From positions 1 through 64,000 of the forward strand of contig JABILA010000088.1 in NCBI GenBank assembly GCA_018654745.1: a stretch of DNA of 64,000 nt, written 5' to 3'. A program made the position numbers and the translations under genes. Source of the stretch: Alphaproteobacteria bacterium (lineage in GTDB: Bacteria > Pseudomonadota > Alphaproteobacteria > UBA2966). The notes beneath the pieces are model-generated. The model ran no database searches and was not told where the DNA came from. It saw only the letters and a program-made list of their open reading frames with translations. Of the stretch, positions 24,254-32,469 are shown in pieces; the stretch's first letter is position 1; every line of letters starts with the position of its first letter.

Positions 24254-24281
24254 GATTGCTTATCACTCAGTACATTCGTCC

Positions 24282-25316
24282 TTAGTTAATCAGTTTTAGT
24301 TTGCGCAGGAAGGCAACCTGGCTGTCAACGATCTTGCGGGCCATGGGGCTTTTCTTGGCCCAGGCTTCCCACTCAAGCATGGCGATGGCGCGGAACTTGC
24401 CACGCTCTTCCTTGCTCCAGTTAACCAGCGTGATACCTTGCTTTTCAGCCTGATTTGCAGCCTCGAGATCAACCATTTCGATGGTTTGCTTCATGTCACG
24501 GGAAAATTCCTTGACTGCAAAAACCATGATTGCCTTGAGATCAGCTGGCAGTTTGTTCCAAATTCCCAAGTTGATGGCGATTTCGGAAGCAGGTGCGGAG
24601 TGGAAGCCGGGATAAAGCGGAAATGGTGCAATCTTGTGATAGCCCAGATCCTGGTTCATGCCCAGTGTACCCCAGTCAGTGGCATCGATGACGCCGCGCT
24701 CAAGGGCGGTAAAAACTTCACTGCCAGGCAGTGTCACAACACCGGCACCAATACGACGCCAGATCGAGGCGCCCATGCCTTCGGGGGAGCGCATTTTAAC
24801 GCCCTTGAAGGATGCAACAGTGTCCAGGCGGTTTTTGGACGGCATGGATTCGCCACCGAACCAGACAGGACCGACGTAGAACGCGCCAAACTTGGCATAA
24901 AGTTCACGACAAAGCGCAAGACCACCACCATGTTCGAACCAGAGCTGGTGCTGATAGGTGTTATCGAAGGCCCCGTTTAATTCATTGCATATTTGAAAAG
25001 CAGGTTCCTTACCGGCGAAATAGGCACCACCTGAATGGTGGCCCTGAAGAATTCCGGCGGCAACCGCGTCCAGTGTTTCAGTGTGTCCGACAACAGCGCC
25101 GATCGGCAGTGGCGTGATCTTGATCCGGCCATTGGACATGTCTCCGACGTTTTTCGCAAAACGCTGGAAGACCTTCATGTTTACTGAGCCTGGTGACCAG
25201 AAGGACTGCACCTTCCAGTTATGTTCTGGCGCTGCTGACGCGGTTGACGCCACGAAACTGATTACGGCTGCTGCCGCGGCGGCAACACCCAGTTTCTTGA
25301 TAGAAAAAATTGACAT
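24282..25316 (-). CDS. dctP: TRAP transporter periplasmic binding protein (DctP-type)
   Basis: 344 residues with Sec signal peptide (MSIFSIKKLGVAAAAAAVISFVASTASA). Mature protein contains VQSFWSPGSVNMKVFQRFAKNV, the TRAP pattern GVKMRSPEGMGASIWRRIGAGVVTLPGSEVFTALERGVIDATDW (about 155-200) with the conserved Arg that binds carboxylate ligands. Of the DctP-like subtype used for keto and aromatic or sugar acids. The ATG at 25316 follows GGGAGAGG; a longer start at 25343 is unlikely. Its promoter carries the operator shared with the dehydratase, suggesting a sugar-acid substrate. Confidence 0.92.
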   Translation of the reverse strand: MSIFSIKKLGVAAAAAAVISFVASTASAAPEHNWKVQSFWSPGSVNMKVFQRFAKNVGDMSNGRIKITPLPIGAVVGHTETLDAVAAGILQGHHSGGAYFAGKEPAFQICNELNGAFDNTYQHQLWFEHGGGLALCRELYAKFGAFYVGPVWFGGESMPSKNRLDTVASFKGVKMRSPEGMGASIWRRIGAGVVTLPGSEVFTALERGVIDATDWGTLGMNQDLGYHKIAPFPLYPGFHSAPASEIAINLGIWNKLPADLKAIMVFAVKEFSRDMKQTIEMVDLEAANQAEKQGITLVNWSKEERGKFRAIAMLEWEAWAKKSPMARKIVDSQVAFLRKLKLIN

Positions 25317-25396
25317 TATCCTCTCCCGATTAATGAATAACATATTGAAGAATTCGGCTTGTCGTTGGCGGACTTCCTCAGCTCATCGCTAGTAAA

Positions 25397-25416
25397 GCAC
25401 TTTGTATTCAAAGTAC
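25397..25416. promoter_or_regulatory. Second copy of the dehydratase operator, upstream of dctP
   Basis: GCACTTTGTATTCAAAGTAC differs at one base from the site at 17146-17165, and both are followed by GTTA. It lies 81 bp before the dctP start. The shared site links the TRAP operon and the enolase-SDR-GntR operon into one regulon. Confidence 0.7.
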
Positions 25417-25566
25417 GTTAGTGAGACCCAAGGCTTGTGTCAACCAGATAATTGCTGGTCCGCTCCAGGCCGTTCCCCCTACTGCAGGGCCAGATGTAGA
25501 CGCACTGACATGACCGGCAACCAATAGAAAAAGCTGCCTCCACCCGATCACCAATTTGTCGTCACA

Positions 25567-27552
25567 TCACTGCAATTCTGTTCTGTTTTTGCTCCCTTCA
25601 CGGCATCGTTGCTTCGCCCGACTGGCGCTTTTCTTAAGCAAAGGCATCGACATGATCTTACGAAGTTCCGGATAGTCATCGCTGGCATGAGGGATGGCGA
25701 GGGCATCAACAAACCAGGCTTGAAAGGACGGTGCTACGGCTGTTTCGATTTTTTCGACGCGCTTCACAACGGCTTCTATTTCCGTTCTTGCCGTTGCGTT
25801 CAGCAGTGCAATACGCGCCCCTGTGCCAGCTGCATTTCCCGCTGTGGAAACAAGCGCCGGATCGCAATCCGGGATCATCCCCAACGCCATCGCGTGGACC
25901 GGATCAATGTGGCTGCCAAAGGCCCCGGCCAGCACGATGCGATCAACCTTTTCGACGCCAAACAGGTCCATCAGTAATTTGGCACCGGCATACAAGGCCC
26001 CCTTGGCCAGTTGCACGGCGCGAACATCAGCCTGGGTAATGGCAATTTCGGGCTGCCCCGGCCAGAGGACAAAGTTCTTATCATCACCTGTCTGGAAAGC
26101 ACCATCCGGCGATACGATGCCACACAAGGCCATTTGCGCCACGGCTTCAATTATGCCTGATCCACAAATGCCCGTGATACCCGTGGACTTCATTGCCTCT
26201 TGAAATCCCGGCTCATCAGACCACTGGTCGCACCCGATAATCCTGAACCTGGGCGCAAGACTGTCGGGATCAATCCGGACGCGTTCAATGGCACCTGGTG
26301 CTGCACGCTGGCCGCAGGATATTTGTGCACCTTCAAATGCCGGACCGGTCGGCGAAGAGGCTGCCAGTAAGCGCTGACGGTTGCCCAGAACCAGTTCGGC
26401 ATTGGTGCCGACGTCGACCAACAAGGTGACTTCGTCGCGCTCATGAGGTGTTTCGGAAAGAATCATCGCAGCTGCATCAGCACCAACATGTCCGGCGATA
26501 CAAGGCAGGAAATAGGCTTCGGCAGCTGTCGCCAGATCCAGATCCAGATGATTAGCAGGTAACCGCAAGGCACCATCAACTGCGAGGGCAAATGGAGCGA
26601 CACCCAGCGGACCGGGATCAAGACCGAGAAAAAGGTGATGCATGATCGGATTGCAGACGATCACCGCTTCGTAGATATCTTCCCGCAAAATATCGGCATC
26701 CGCGACAGCCTGGCCAATCAGATCATCAACGGTTTGACGAACCGCAGTTGTCATTTCGGCGCCGCCTTGTTCGTTCGACATAGCCCAGGACACGCGGCTC
26801 ATCAGGTCTTCGCCAAAACGAATTTGCGGATTCATGGCCGATGATGTCGCCGCAACTTCTCCGTCGGCCAGGTTGACCAAATGCACAGCCAATGTTGTTG
26901 AACCGATATCGATGGCAAGCCCAAAGGCGCGATCCGTAAAACCGGGGCGCACACCAACAATTCTTGTTCCATCCCTGACCGCTACGGTCACTGTCCAGTT
27001 TCCGGCTCGCAAGGCCGAAGCACATTCTGACAGAACGGCTGGATCAATCGACAAGTCGTGCAGCCCCCAAATCTGATCCAGGGACTGGATCAATCGTTCG
27101 GCGTCGCCACTGGGGACGGCAATATCAGGTTTGGGGACATCAACAGCATAGAGGCGCAAGACCGGATCAAGATTGATGGAACGAACTTCGGCGCGTTTGC
27201 GTATGACCTGTCGATGCACCTGGCTTTCAGGCGGTACGTCTACGACGATGTCATCCAGTATTCTGGCATGGCAGGCTAGTCGTCGGCCTGGTTTAAGGTC
27301 TTTTTGTTTGGCATATTTTTGCTCCGCCGCGAGATCTGGCGTGATGTGTTTGATGCTGGAGTGAATGCCAAATTTTGCAAAATCACCCTCGCCGATTTCG
27401 ACCTGACAGCGACCGCAAAGGCCACGCCCCCCACAAACCGAATCAAGATCGACACCCAGCTTACGGGCTGCTTCCAGCAAAGACGTATCATGCGGCACCC
27501 GACCCTGACGACCAGAGGGCGAAAATGCGACAAGGACGTCAGTGGCGGGCAT
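25567..27552 (-). CDS. RamA-like corrinoid-activation protein: 2Fe-2S ferredoxin plus ASKHA ATPase (DUF4445)
   Basis: 661 residues. N-terminal ferredoxin domain (about 1-95) with CGGRGLCGRC near 34-43 and a fourth Cys in GRRLACHARI near 87; linker (100-210); ASKHA ATPase-like region with GLAIDIGSTTLAVHLVNL near 225, TLLVDVGTNAELVLGN near 380, GITGICGSGIIEAVAQM near 460 and VLAGAFGSHIDP near 545. Such proteins use ATP to drive low-potential reduction of inactive Co(II) corrinoid to Co(I). The ATG at 27552 gives the correct ferredoxin start; the upstream in-frame extension overlaps the Fe-S gene. It follows that gene by 4 bp. Confidence 0.9.
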   Translation of the reverse strand: MPATDVLVAFSPSGRQGRVPHDTSLLEAARKLGVDLDSVCGGRGLCGRCQVEIGEGDFAKFGIHSSIKHITPDLAAEQKYAKQKDLKPGRRLACHARILDDIVVDVPPESQVHRQVIRKRAEVRSINLDPVLRLYAVDVPKPDIAVPSGDAERLIQSLDQIWGLHDLSIDPAVLSECASALRAGNWTVTVAVRDGTRIVGVRPGFTDRAFGLAIDIGSTTLAVHLVNLADGEVAATSSAMNPQIRFGEDLMSRVSWAMSNEQGGAEMTTAVRQTVDDLIGQAVADADILREDIYEAVIVCNPIMHHLFLGLDPGPLGVAPFALAVDGALRLPANHLDLDLATAAEAYFLPCIAGHVGADAAAMILSETPHERDEVTLLVDVGTNAELVLGNRQRLLAASSPTGPAFEGAQISCGQRAAPGAIERVRIDPDSLAPRFRIIGCDQWSDEPGFQEAMKSTGITGICGSGIIEAVAQMALCGIVSPDGAFQTGDDKNFVLWPGQPEIAITQADVRAVQLAKGALYAGAKLLMDLFGVEKVDRIVLAGAFGSHIDPVHAMALGMIPDCDPALVSTAGNAAGTGARIALLNATARTEIEAVVKRVEKIETAVAPSFQAWFVDALAIPHASDDYPELRKIMSMPLLKKSASRAKQRCREGSKNRTELQ

Positions 27553-27556
27553 GTGA

Positions 27557-28339
27557 TCAGATGCTCCCGCCGGACGTCGTGCTGGCGGAAACGCTGTCGC
27601 CGGATATCCGGTCGGCTGCCGCCTGTGGGATGTCAATCCGGAAGCGTTTGACAGCATTGGCCAGGAACTTCGACATATGGAATTGCGCGTGCGCCGGGTC
27701 ATATACTTCTGTCCGGCCAACAGGACAGGCTCGCCGCGCCAGACAATGCAAATCCACACAAGTCTGTCCTTCTGACGTTGCGATGTGGCGGACACAGACA
27801 GGGACATCGTACTGGCCGCCTTGATAGGCATCGACGGGGCAGGTCTTCAGGCATTTTCGATCAGCGCAGGTATCACAAGGATTTTTTTGCGAGGCGCGAT
27901 CCGGTATGTCGAAGCCGGGCTCAAACACCAACGCAGCCCGGTAGGCATGCCATAGCCCGTAGTCAGGATGGATCAAGGGTCCCAGCGGGGACTGCCAGAC
28001 AGTATCGGCTTTCATCGCCCAGCGCTGAAAAGGATGATAGGGCCTGTCAAAAGGGTAATGCACCCTGGCGCCGAGTTTCTCAGCTACGGGGCCCATCACT
28101 TCTGCAGTCCAGTCGTTCAGGGGGTTTGGCTGACTGGCCCGTTGTTCACCTGTCGTTGCCGCCTCGAAATGCGGCCACATTTCGGAACCCGCATTACCAA
28201 TGATGACAACAACAGCATTGTTCCCGCCTGATATGCCAGACGATATTCCAGGCACAGCATCATCAGGGCCAGGCCTGAAGCCGCCGCGGCAAACAAAGCC
28301 GGTTCCCTTCAAGGCGGGCTGAATGTCGTCATATTCCAT
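27557..28339 (-). CDS. 4Fe-4S ferredoxin-like protein associated with corrinoid activation
   Basis: 260 residues. The C-terminal half holds two Fe-S type motifs: CDTCADRKCLKTCPVDAY (about 163-180) and CVDLHCLARRACPVG (about 203-217). The N-terminal half resembles the region that precedes such clusters in QueG-like iron-sulfur proteins (NNAVVVIIGNAGSEMWPHFE, YPFDRPYHPFQRW) but lacks anything I can call a cobalamin site. Position directly before the RamA-like gene suggests it donates electrons for corrinoid reactivation (inference). The ATG at 28339 is preceded by GAGGA. Confidence 0.75.
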   Translation of the reverse strand: MEYDDIQPALKGTGFVCRGGFRPGPDDAVPGISSGISGGNNAVVVIIGNAGSEMWPHFEAATTGEQRASQPNPLNDWTAEVMGPVAEKLGARVHYPFDRPYHPFQRWAMKADTVWQSPLGPLIHPDYGLWHAYRAALVFEPGFDIPDRASQKNPCDTCADRKCLKTCPVDAYQGGQYDVPVCVRHIATSEGQTCVDLHCLARRACPVGRTEVYDPAHAQFHMSKFLANAVKRFRIDIPQAAADRISGDSVSASTTSGGSI

Positions 28340-28383
28340 GGAACATCCTCAGGATGTGGTTTACCGGCGTCAGTTTTCTGCAA

Positions 28384-29526
28384 TCAGTAACGGTGGTTTT
28401 TCCCCGTATCAAACATGGCGACGATATTTTCAGGCGGCACTTCGAACTGAATATTGTGAACGGCATTGAGAATGTAGCCGCCTCGCTTGCCAAAGATATC
28501 AATGCAGCGTTCTGTCTCCGCCTTGACGGCCTCGACTGATTGGTAAGGCAATATTTCCTGGGTGTTGATGCCGCCCCAGAAAGCCATTTTGTCACCGAAT
28601 TCATCCTTCAGGAGATCCGGGTCCATGTTTTTGGCCGTGACCTGGACCGGGTTGAGAATATCAACACCGATATCGATCAGGTGAGGGATAAACAGATAGG
28701 CCGATCCACAGCAGTGGAACAAAGACTTGCCGCCGGTTTCACTTTTCAGTGTCTGGATAATGCGTTCATGGCGTGGCTTGATCAGCTTGCCATAGGTCTC
28801 GTCCGGATCGAACATGCAGCCGTCTTGCGTGCCCAGGTCTTCGCCAAAGAAAATAACATCAACGTTTTCTGCACCCGCAGCTTCGATCATATTCTGCGAT
28901 GCCCTGATATTATAGTCAGCCAGCTTGTCCATCAGATAACAGGCTGCTTCCGGGGCGCGATAGAAATCCTTGAGGAAGTCGACCATGCCACGAACAGCAT
29001 AGGCCCGATGGATCACCTGGTCCGGTACATTCAACACCAGGCAATAGTCGCCCTCCGCTTTGTAACCTGCGACCTTTTCCTTGATACCCCGGACAATGCC
29101 GGGATTATCCGGGTCAGGCCATTCCATGGCATCGATGCGGTCAATGGTCAGCTTGCCGCCACAAAGTGGCCCATCCTTATACAAAAAGTGTTTGTCATCC
29201 GTGCCCGTGGTTCCCTTGAAAGTAACGCCGAAGTGGTCAATGAATGTCAGGTCGTCCACCCAACCCACTGCCCCGTCATACCCACCTGCATTGATGGCGC
29301 GTGTATCCACACCCAGGCGGTTCATGATCATGGGGTCCGGTTCCGCCAGATGGTTGAGTTTCGAGCGTATCGCTGTCTCATGCTCAAGACCCAGAAATGT
29401 TTTGAGCCTGTCATAGGCGTCAATAACAATGGTGCTAGCTCCCGTGCCGCCCAGATCAATGGGTACGCGGTCTGCTTCTTCGTGGTTTATAGCGGCAAGC
29501 ACTCGGTCTCTTGATGTCCAGGTCAT
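28384..29526 (-). CDS. URO-D-family corrinoid methyltransferase (MtaA/MtbA-like fold)
   Basis: 380 residues of the uroporphyrinogen-decarboxylase-fold methyltransferases, not HemE. Metal-binding SLFHCCGSAYLFIPHL near 245 supplies the HxC zinc pair that activates a thiol or other acceptor in this family. Other landmarks are RVPIDLGGTGASTI near 20, DVIFFGEDLGTQDGCMFDPD near 207 and MAFWGGINTQEILP near 300. It lies 66 bp after a corrinoid protein gene and upstream of the Fe-S and RamA-like genes, so it likely transfers a methyl group to or from that corrinoid protein. The methyl donor is unknown. Confidence 0.88.
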   Translation of the reverse strand: MTWTSRDRVLAAINHEEADRVPIDLGGTGASTIVIDAYDRLKTFLGLEHETAIRSKLNHLAEPDPMIMNRLGVDTRAINAGGYDGAVGWVDDLTFIDHFGVTFKGTTGTDDKHFLYKDGPLCGGKLTIDRIDAMEWPDPDNPGIVRGIKEKVAGYKAEGDYCLVLNVPDQVIHRAYAVRGMVDFLKDFYRAPEAACYLMDKLADYNIRASQNMIEAAGAENVDVIFFGEDLGTQDGCMFDPDETYGKLIKPRHERIIQTLKSETGGKSLFHCCGSAYLFIPHLIDIGVDILNPVQVTAKNMDPDLLKDEFGDKMAFWGGINTQEILPYQSVEAVKAETERCIDIFGKRGGYILNAVHNIQFEVPPENIVAMFDTGKNHRY

Positions 29527-29592
29527 TTCGATCTCTTTTCCGTATTCCAGAGTCTTTCGACAAATTTCAGCCGGTTATCCAGGTCCCGCGGG

Positions 29593-30231
29593 TCAAGCAG
29601 TGACGAAGCTTCGCGCCTGTTCGACCGCTGCGGGTGCATCCATGCCATAGGCATCGGCACCAATTTTCATGGCAAATTCCTGATGAACAGGTGGTCCGCC
29701 GACCATCACCTTGACGTTCAGATTGCGAGTCTGATTGGCGTCCTGCAGCGAGGCGACCGCCTTCTGCATCTCAGGCATGGAGGTCGTCAGCAAGCCTGAC
29801 AGCGCAATGATGTCAGCTTCATTTTCCTGAGCCGAAGAAATGAACTGTTCAGCATCAACATCAGTGCCAAGATCGATAACACGAAACCCGGCCCCCTCCA
29901 GCAACATGCCGACAAGGTTCTTGCCGATATCATGCAAGTCACCTTTGACGGTACCAAGTACGACTGTGCCAATGGGTTTGACGCCGGTTTCGGCAAGCAG
30001 AGGACGCAGAAGATCCAGACCTGCCTGAACGGCTTCCGCCGCCATCAACATTTCCGGCACAAACAGAGTACCAGCGCTGAACTTTTCGCCGATGTCATCA
30101 AGGGCTGAAACGAGCCCATCTCCGAGGATGACCTGAATATCGGTGCCGTTGGCCAGTTCCGCACTAACCAGTTCAGCCACCTCTTCCTCATCGTACTCCA
30201 TCACCGCATCAAAGATTTTGGCAACCGACAT
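29593..30231 (-). CDS. Corrinoid-binding protein (MtbC/MttC-like, B12-binding)
   Basis: 212 residues: helical cap (about 1-85, VPEMLMAAEAVQAGLDLLRP) and Rossmann-like cobalamin domain with the base-off signature GDLHDIGKN near 110 (His as lower ligand), then ALSGLLTTSMPEMQKAV near 145 and VMVGGPPVHQEFAMKIGADAYG near 175. It carries the methyl group between the URO-D methyltransferase downstream and, presumably, the methyl-THF methyltransferase at 17257-18117. The length is normal for the family. Confidence 0.94.
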   Translation of the reverse strand: MSVAKIFDAVMEYDEEEVAELVSAELANGTDIQVILGDGLVSALDDIGEKFSAGTLFVPEMLMAAEAVQAGLDLLRPLLAETGVKPIGTVVLGTVKGDLHDIGKNLVGMLLEGAGFRVIDLGTDVDAEQFISSAQENEADIIALSGLLTTSMPEMQKAVASLQDANQTRNLNVKVMVGGPPVHQEFAMKIGADAYGMDAPAAVEQARSFVTA

Positions 30232-30290
30232 ATCTTCGCTCCTGTCATAGCAGCCATCGCAATATTCGATGGCAAAATATATTGCAGTTC

Positions 30291-30319
30291 ATTTCATACA
30301 TAAAATGAAATTTTGTCAA
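30291..30319 (-). promoter_or_regulatory. Promoter with inverted repeat before the corrinoid protein operon
   Basis: On the minus strand TTGACA lies at 30319-30314 and TATGAA at 30298-30293 (15-bp spacing). Between and across them sit the arms ATTTCAT (30291-30297) and ATGAAAT (30305-30311), so a regulator there would block the promoter. The remaining intergenic region to 30494 shows no gene. Confidence 0.4.
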
Positions 30320-30494
30320 TAAATTTCCTGTTTATGGAATCAGTCGAATTCCAATGTAGTTTCTCGACTTGCTACAACAGCCATCGAGAACCGCGTCAAC
30401 ATTGGTCAAAACCGTTTTTAGAAATTGTAAAATATGAAGGCCCAGGCGATTCGGATTATCCAAAGTCGCTCCAGGGGACGACACTCTTATTATC

Positions 30495-31547
30495 TTATTT
30501 TTCGCGGATGCTACAGCGTTCGATAATTTCGAAACCGATATCAATGATTTTCGGATGGGGGTCAGCACCGCTCAGTCGGTCGACGATGACTTGTGCGGCC
30601 CGTTTGCCAATATCGTGGCTCAGGATGCGGACGGTCGTCAAACCGGGATTAAGATGGGCTGCAACCTCGAAATCGCCAAACCCGCAAATGGCAATATCGC
30701 CGGGTACCTGTATCCCCGCCCGCTGACATTCAAGGATCGCACCGGCAGCAGAAGCATCATTAAAAAATATGATTGCGTCAGTCCGGGGCTGTAGTTCAAG
30801 TGCTTTTTTCAAACCTGAAATCCCGGCACTCATCAACGAGGGATGATCACCGGTTTCAAGTGACAGGGCTGACAAATCCACCTCGGCCATGGCCTGCAAA
30901 TAACCTTGTCGGCGCTCAATGCCGCGGGCATCTTCCTCGCCGCCAACAAATACGATTCGCTTGTACCCCCTGGTCAACAAGAGCCGCGTCAGCGTGGCCG
31001 TTGCCACCTTGTTGGAATAGCCGACGACCGTGTCTATGGGAGTGTCCGTCAAATCCATTGTTTCAATGATTGGAATGCCGGACTGGCGCATCAGGGCTTT
31101 CGCCCGATCTGTATGATCAACGCCTACGACAACCATGGCTTCCGGACGACGACCAAGGAAGGCAAAGATAGTGGCTTCCTCAGAATCAAGAGAATATTCC
31201 GTGTTGCCTAATAACAGTTGGTATCCAGCAGCGAGCAATTCGGATGACAAGGCACGAACGGCATCTTCATAGATCGACATCGAAACACTTGGTATTACAG
31301 CAGCAACAAAGCGACTGCGATTAGACGCAAGATCGCTGGCCGTTGAATCAGGCACGTAACCCAGTCGCTCGATTGTGGCACGCACCAGGTTTCTGGTTTC
31401 TTCCTTGACCAGTCCGGGAGACCGGATCACGCGGGAAACTGTTTGTGCCGAAACACCCGCTTCCCGGGCGACGTCATGCATGCGAACACGCCCGGAAGAT
31501 GGCCGGTTTGTTCGCGCCGGTTTGGACTTATTCTTTTTGACGGTCAA
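30495..31547 (-). CDS. LacI-family transcriptional regulator
   Basis: 350 residues. A Lys/Arg-rich N-terminus precedes the HTH VRMHDVAREAGVSAQTVSRVIRSPGLVKEETRNLV (about 21-55) and hinge RLGYVPDSTASDLASNRS, then a periplasmic-binding-protein-type ligand domain with VAAVIPSVSMSIYEDAV, GVDHTDRAKALM and CGFGDFEVAAHLNPGLTTV near 300. It resembles the GntR (gluconate) branch of LacI proteins. It follows a PhyH gene by 12 bp in the operon starting at the URO-D/corrinoid fusion, whose promoter contains a LacI-type operator; autoregulation is likely. Confidence 0.92.
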   Translation of the reverse strand: MTVKKNKSKPARTNRPSSGRVRMHDVAREAGVSAQTVSRVIRSPGLVKEETRNLVRATIERLGYVPDSTASDLASNRSRFVAAVIPSVSMSIYEDAVRALSSELLAAGYQLLLGNTEYSLDSEEATIFAFLGRRPEAMVVVGVDHTDRAKALMRQSGIPIIETMDLTDTPIDTVVGYSNKVATATLTRLLLTRGYKRIVFVGGEEDARGIERRQGYLQAMAEVDLSALSLETGDHPSLMSAGISGLKKALELQPRTDAIIFFNDASAAGAILECQRAGIQVPGDIAICGFGDFEVAAHLNPGLTTVRILSHDIGKRAAQVIVDRLSGADPHPKIIDIGFEIIERCSIREK

Positions 31548-31559
31548 GAAATCACAACA

Positions 31560-32426
31560 TTACAATTCATTTGTACGCCAACCAGATGCAACTGTTCTCT
31601 GGTTTTCATAGATCGATCCCTGATATTGGGCCGGGGGCAATGGCATACGAACGGGTACGGCCTCCAGTCGTGGCACGCAGGATGTTTCGCCGGAAAGCAG
31701 ATTTTCAGAGAATTCCTCAAAATTGCTGATGCCCATCAGGGGGAAGGCATCCGCCGCAATATATTGAAACAACAACAGCCTTCTGGCCCGGGCAGAGACA
31801 TTGGGAGCGGAACCATGCGTGGTCCGGCAATGGTGGATGGTAATGGAGCCAGCCTTGCCATGCAGCGGCACCGCCTTGTCCAGACCAATGTCTACATTCG
31901 CGATATCGATGGCACCACAAAAAGCACCGTCGGCATGATGATCAAAAACCGGTCCCTTATGGCTGCCAGGCACGACCATCAAGGGCCCGTTTTCTTCGTC
32001 AACATCGTCAAGCAAAATCCCCACTGCCAACAGATCATCATTGGTATGAGGATAAAACGCCCAGTCCTGATGCCATTCCACTGACGCCCCGCCATCTGCT
32101 TCCTTGAGGTTAAGCTTGCCGGTGTCAAACCGTACCCCCGGGCCGATCAACCGGTCCAATATGCTCACCAATCGCTTGTCCCGTGCCGCAGAATCATAAA
32201 CCTCATGATGAAGATGTGGTGTTTTGATCCTTCGGACTCTGGGACGCGCTGCACTGTGATCATCTTCAAGATCAAATATTTGATTATGCTCACTGACCTC
32301 GCGGGAGGATTGCACAAAGTTATCCGTGACAGCGTTTAACGCTGCCACTTCAATTTCGTTGAAAACGTCCCCTACCACGACGTATCCATCACGATGATAC
32401 GCCTCCACCTGATCGTCAGAAATCAT
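31560..32426 (-). CDS. Phytanoyl-CoA dioxygenase (PhyH) family oxygenase in the corrinoid operon
   Basis: 288 residues. Fe ligands: VEWHQDWAFYPH (HxD near 118), distal His in IHHCRTTHGSAPN near 205-215, and Arg in SARARRLLLFQYIAAD. The N-terminal MISDDQVEAYHRDGYVVVGDVF is family-typical. The ATG at 32426 follows GAGGA with 7-nt spacing. It sits between the URO-D/corrinoid fusion gene (43 bp upstream) and the LacI regulator. An oxygenase in a corrinoid operon may prepare the substrate for demethylation or act on its product (inference). Confidence 0.87.
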   Translation of the reverse strand: MISDDQVEAYHRDGYVVVGDVFNEIEVAALNAVTDNFVQSSREVSEHNQIFDLEDDHSAARPRVRRIKTPHLHHEVYDSAARDKRLVSILDRLIGPGVRFDTGKLNLKEADGGASVEWHQDWAFYPHTNDDLLAVGILLDDVDEENGPLMVVPGSHKGPVFDHHADGAFCGAIDIANVDIGLDKAVPLHGKAGSITIHHCRTTHGSAPNVSARARRLLLFQYIAADAFPLMGISNFEEFSENLLSGETSCVPRLEAVPVRMPLPPAQYQGSIYENQRTVASGWRTNEL

Positions 32427-32469
32427 GCTTTTTCCTCTACACATTTATCAAAATCTGAATCGGGCGACA

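Noticed and set aside
28384-29526. HemE uroporphyrinogen decarboxylase
   Set aside because: HCCG zinc motif and corrinoid-protein neighbour fit the methyltransferase branch, and no haem-synthesis genes are near.
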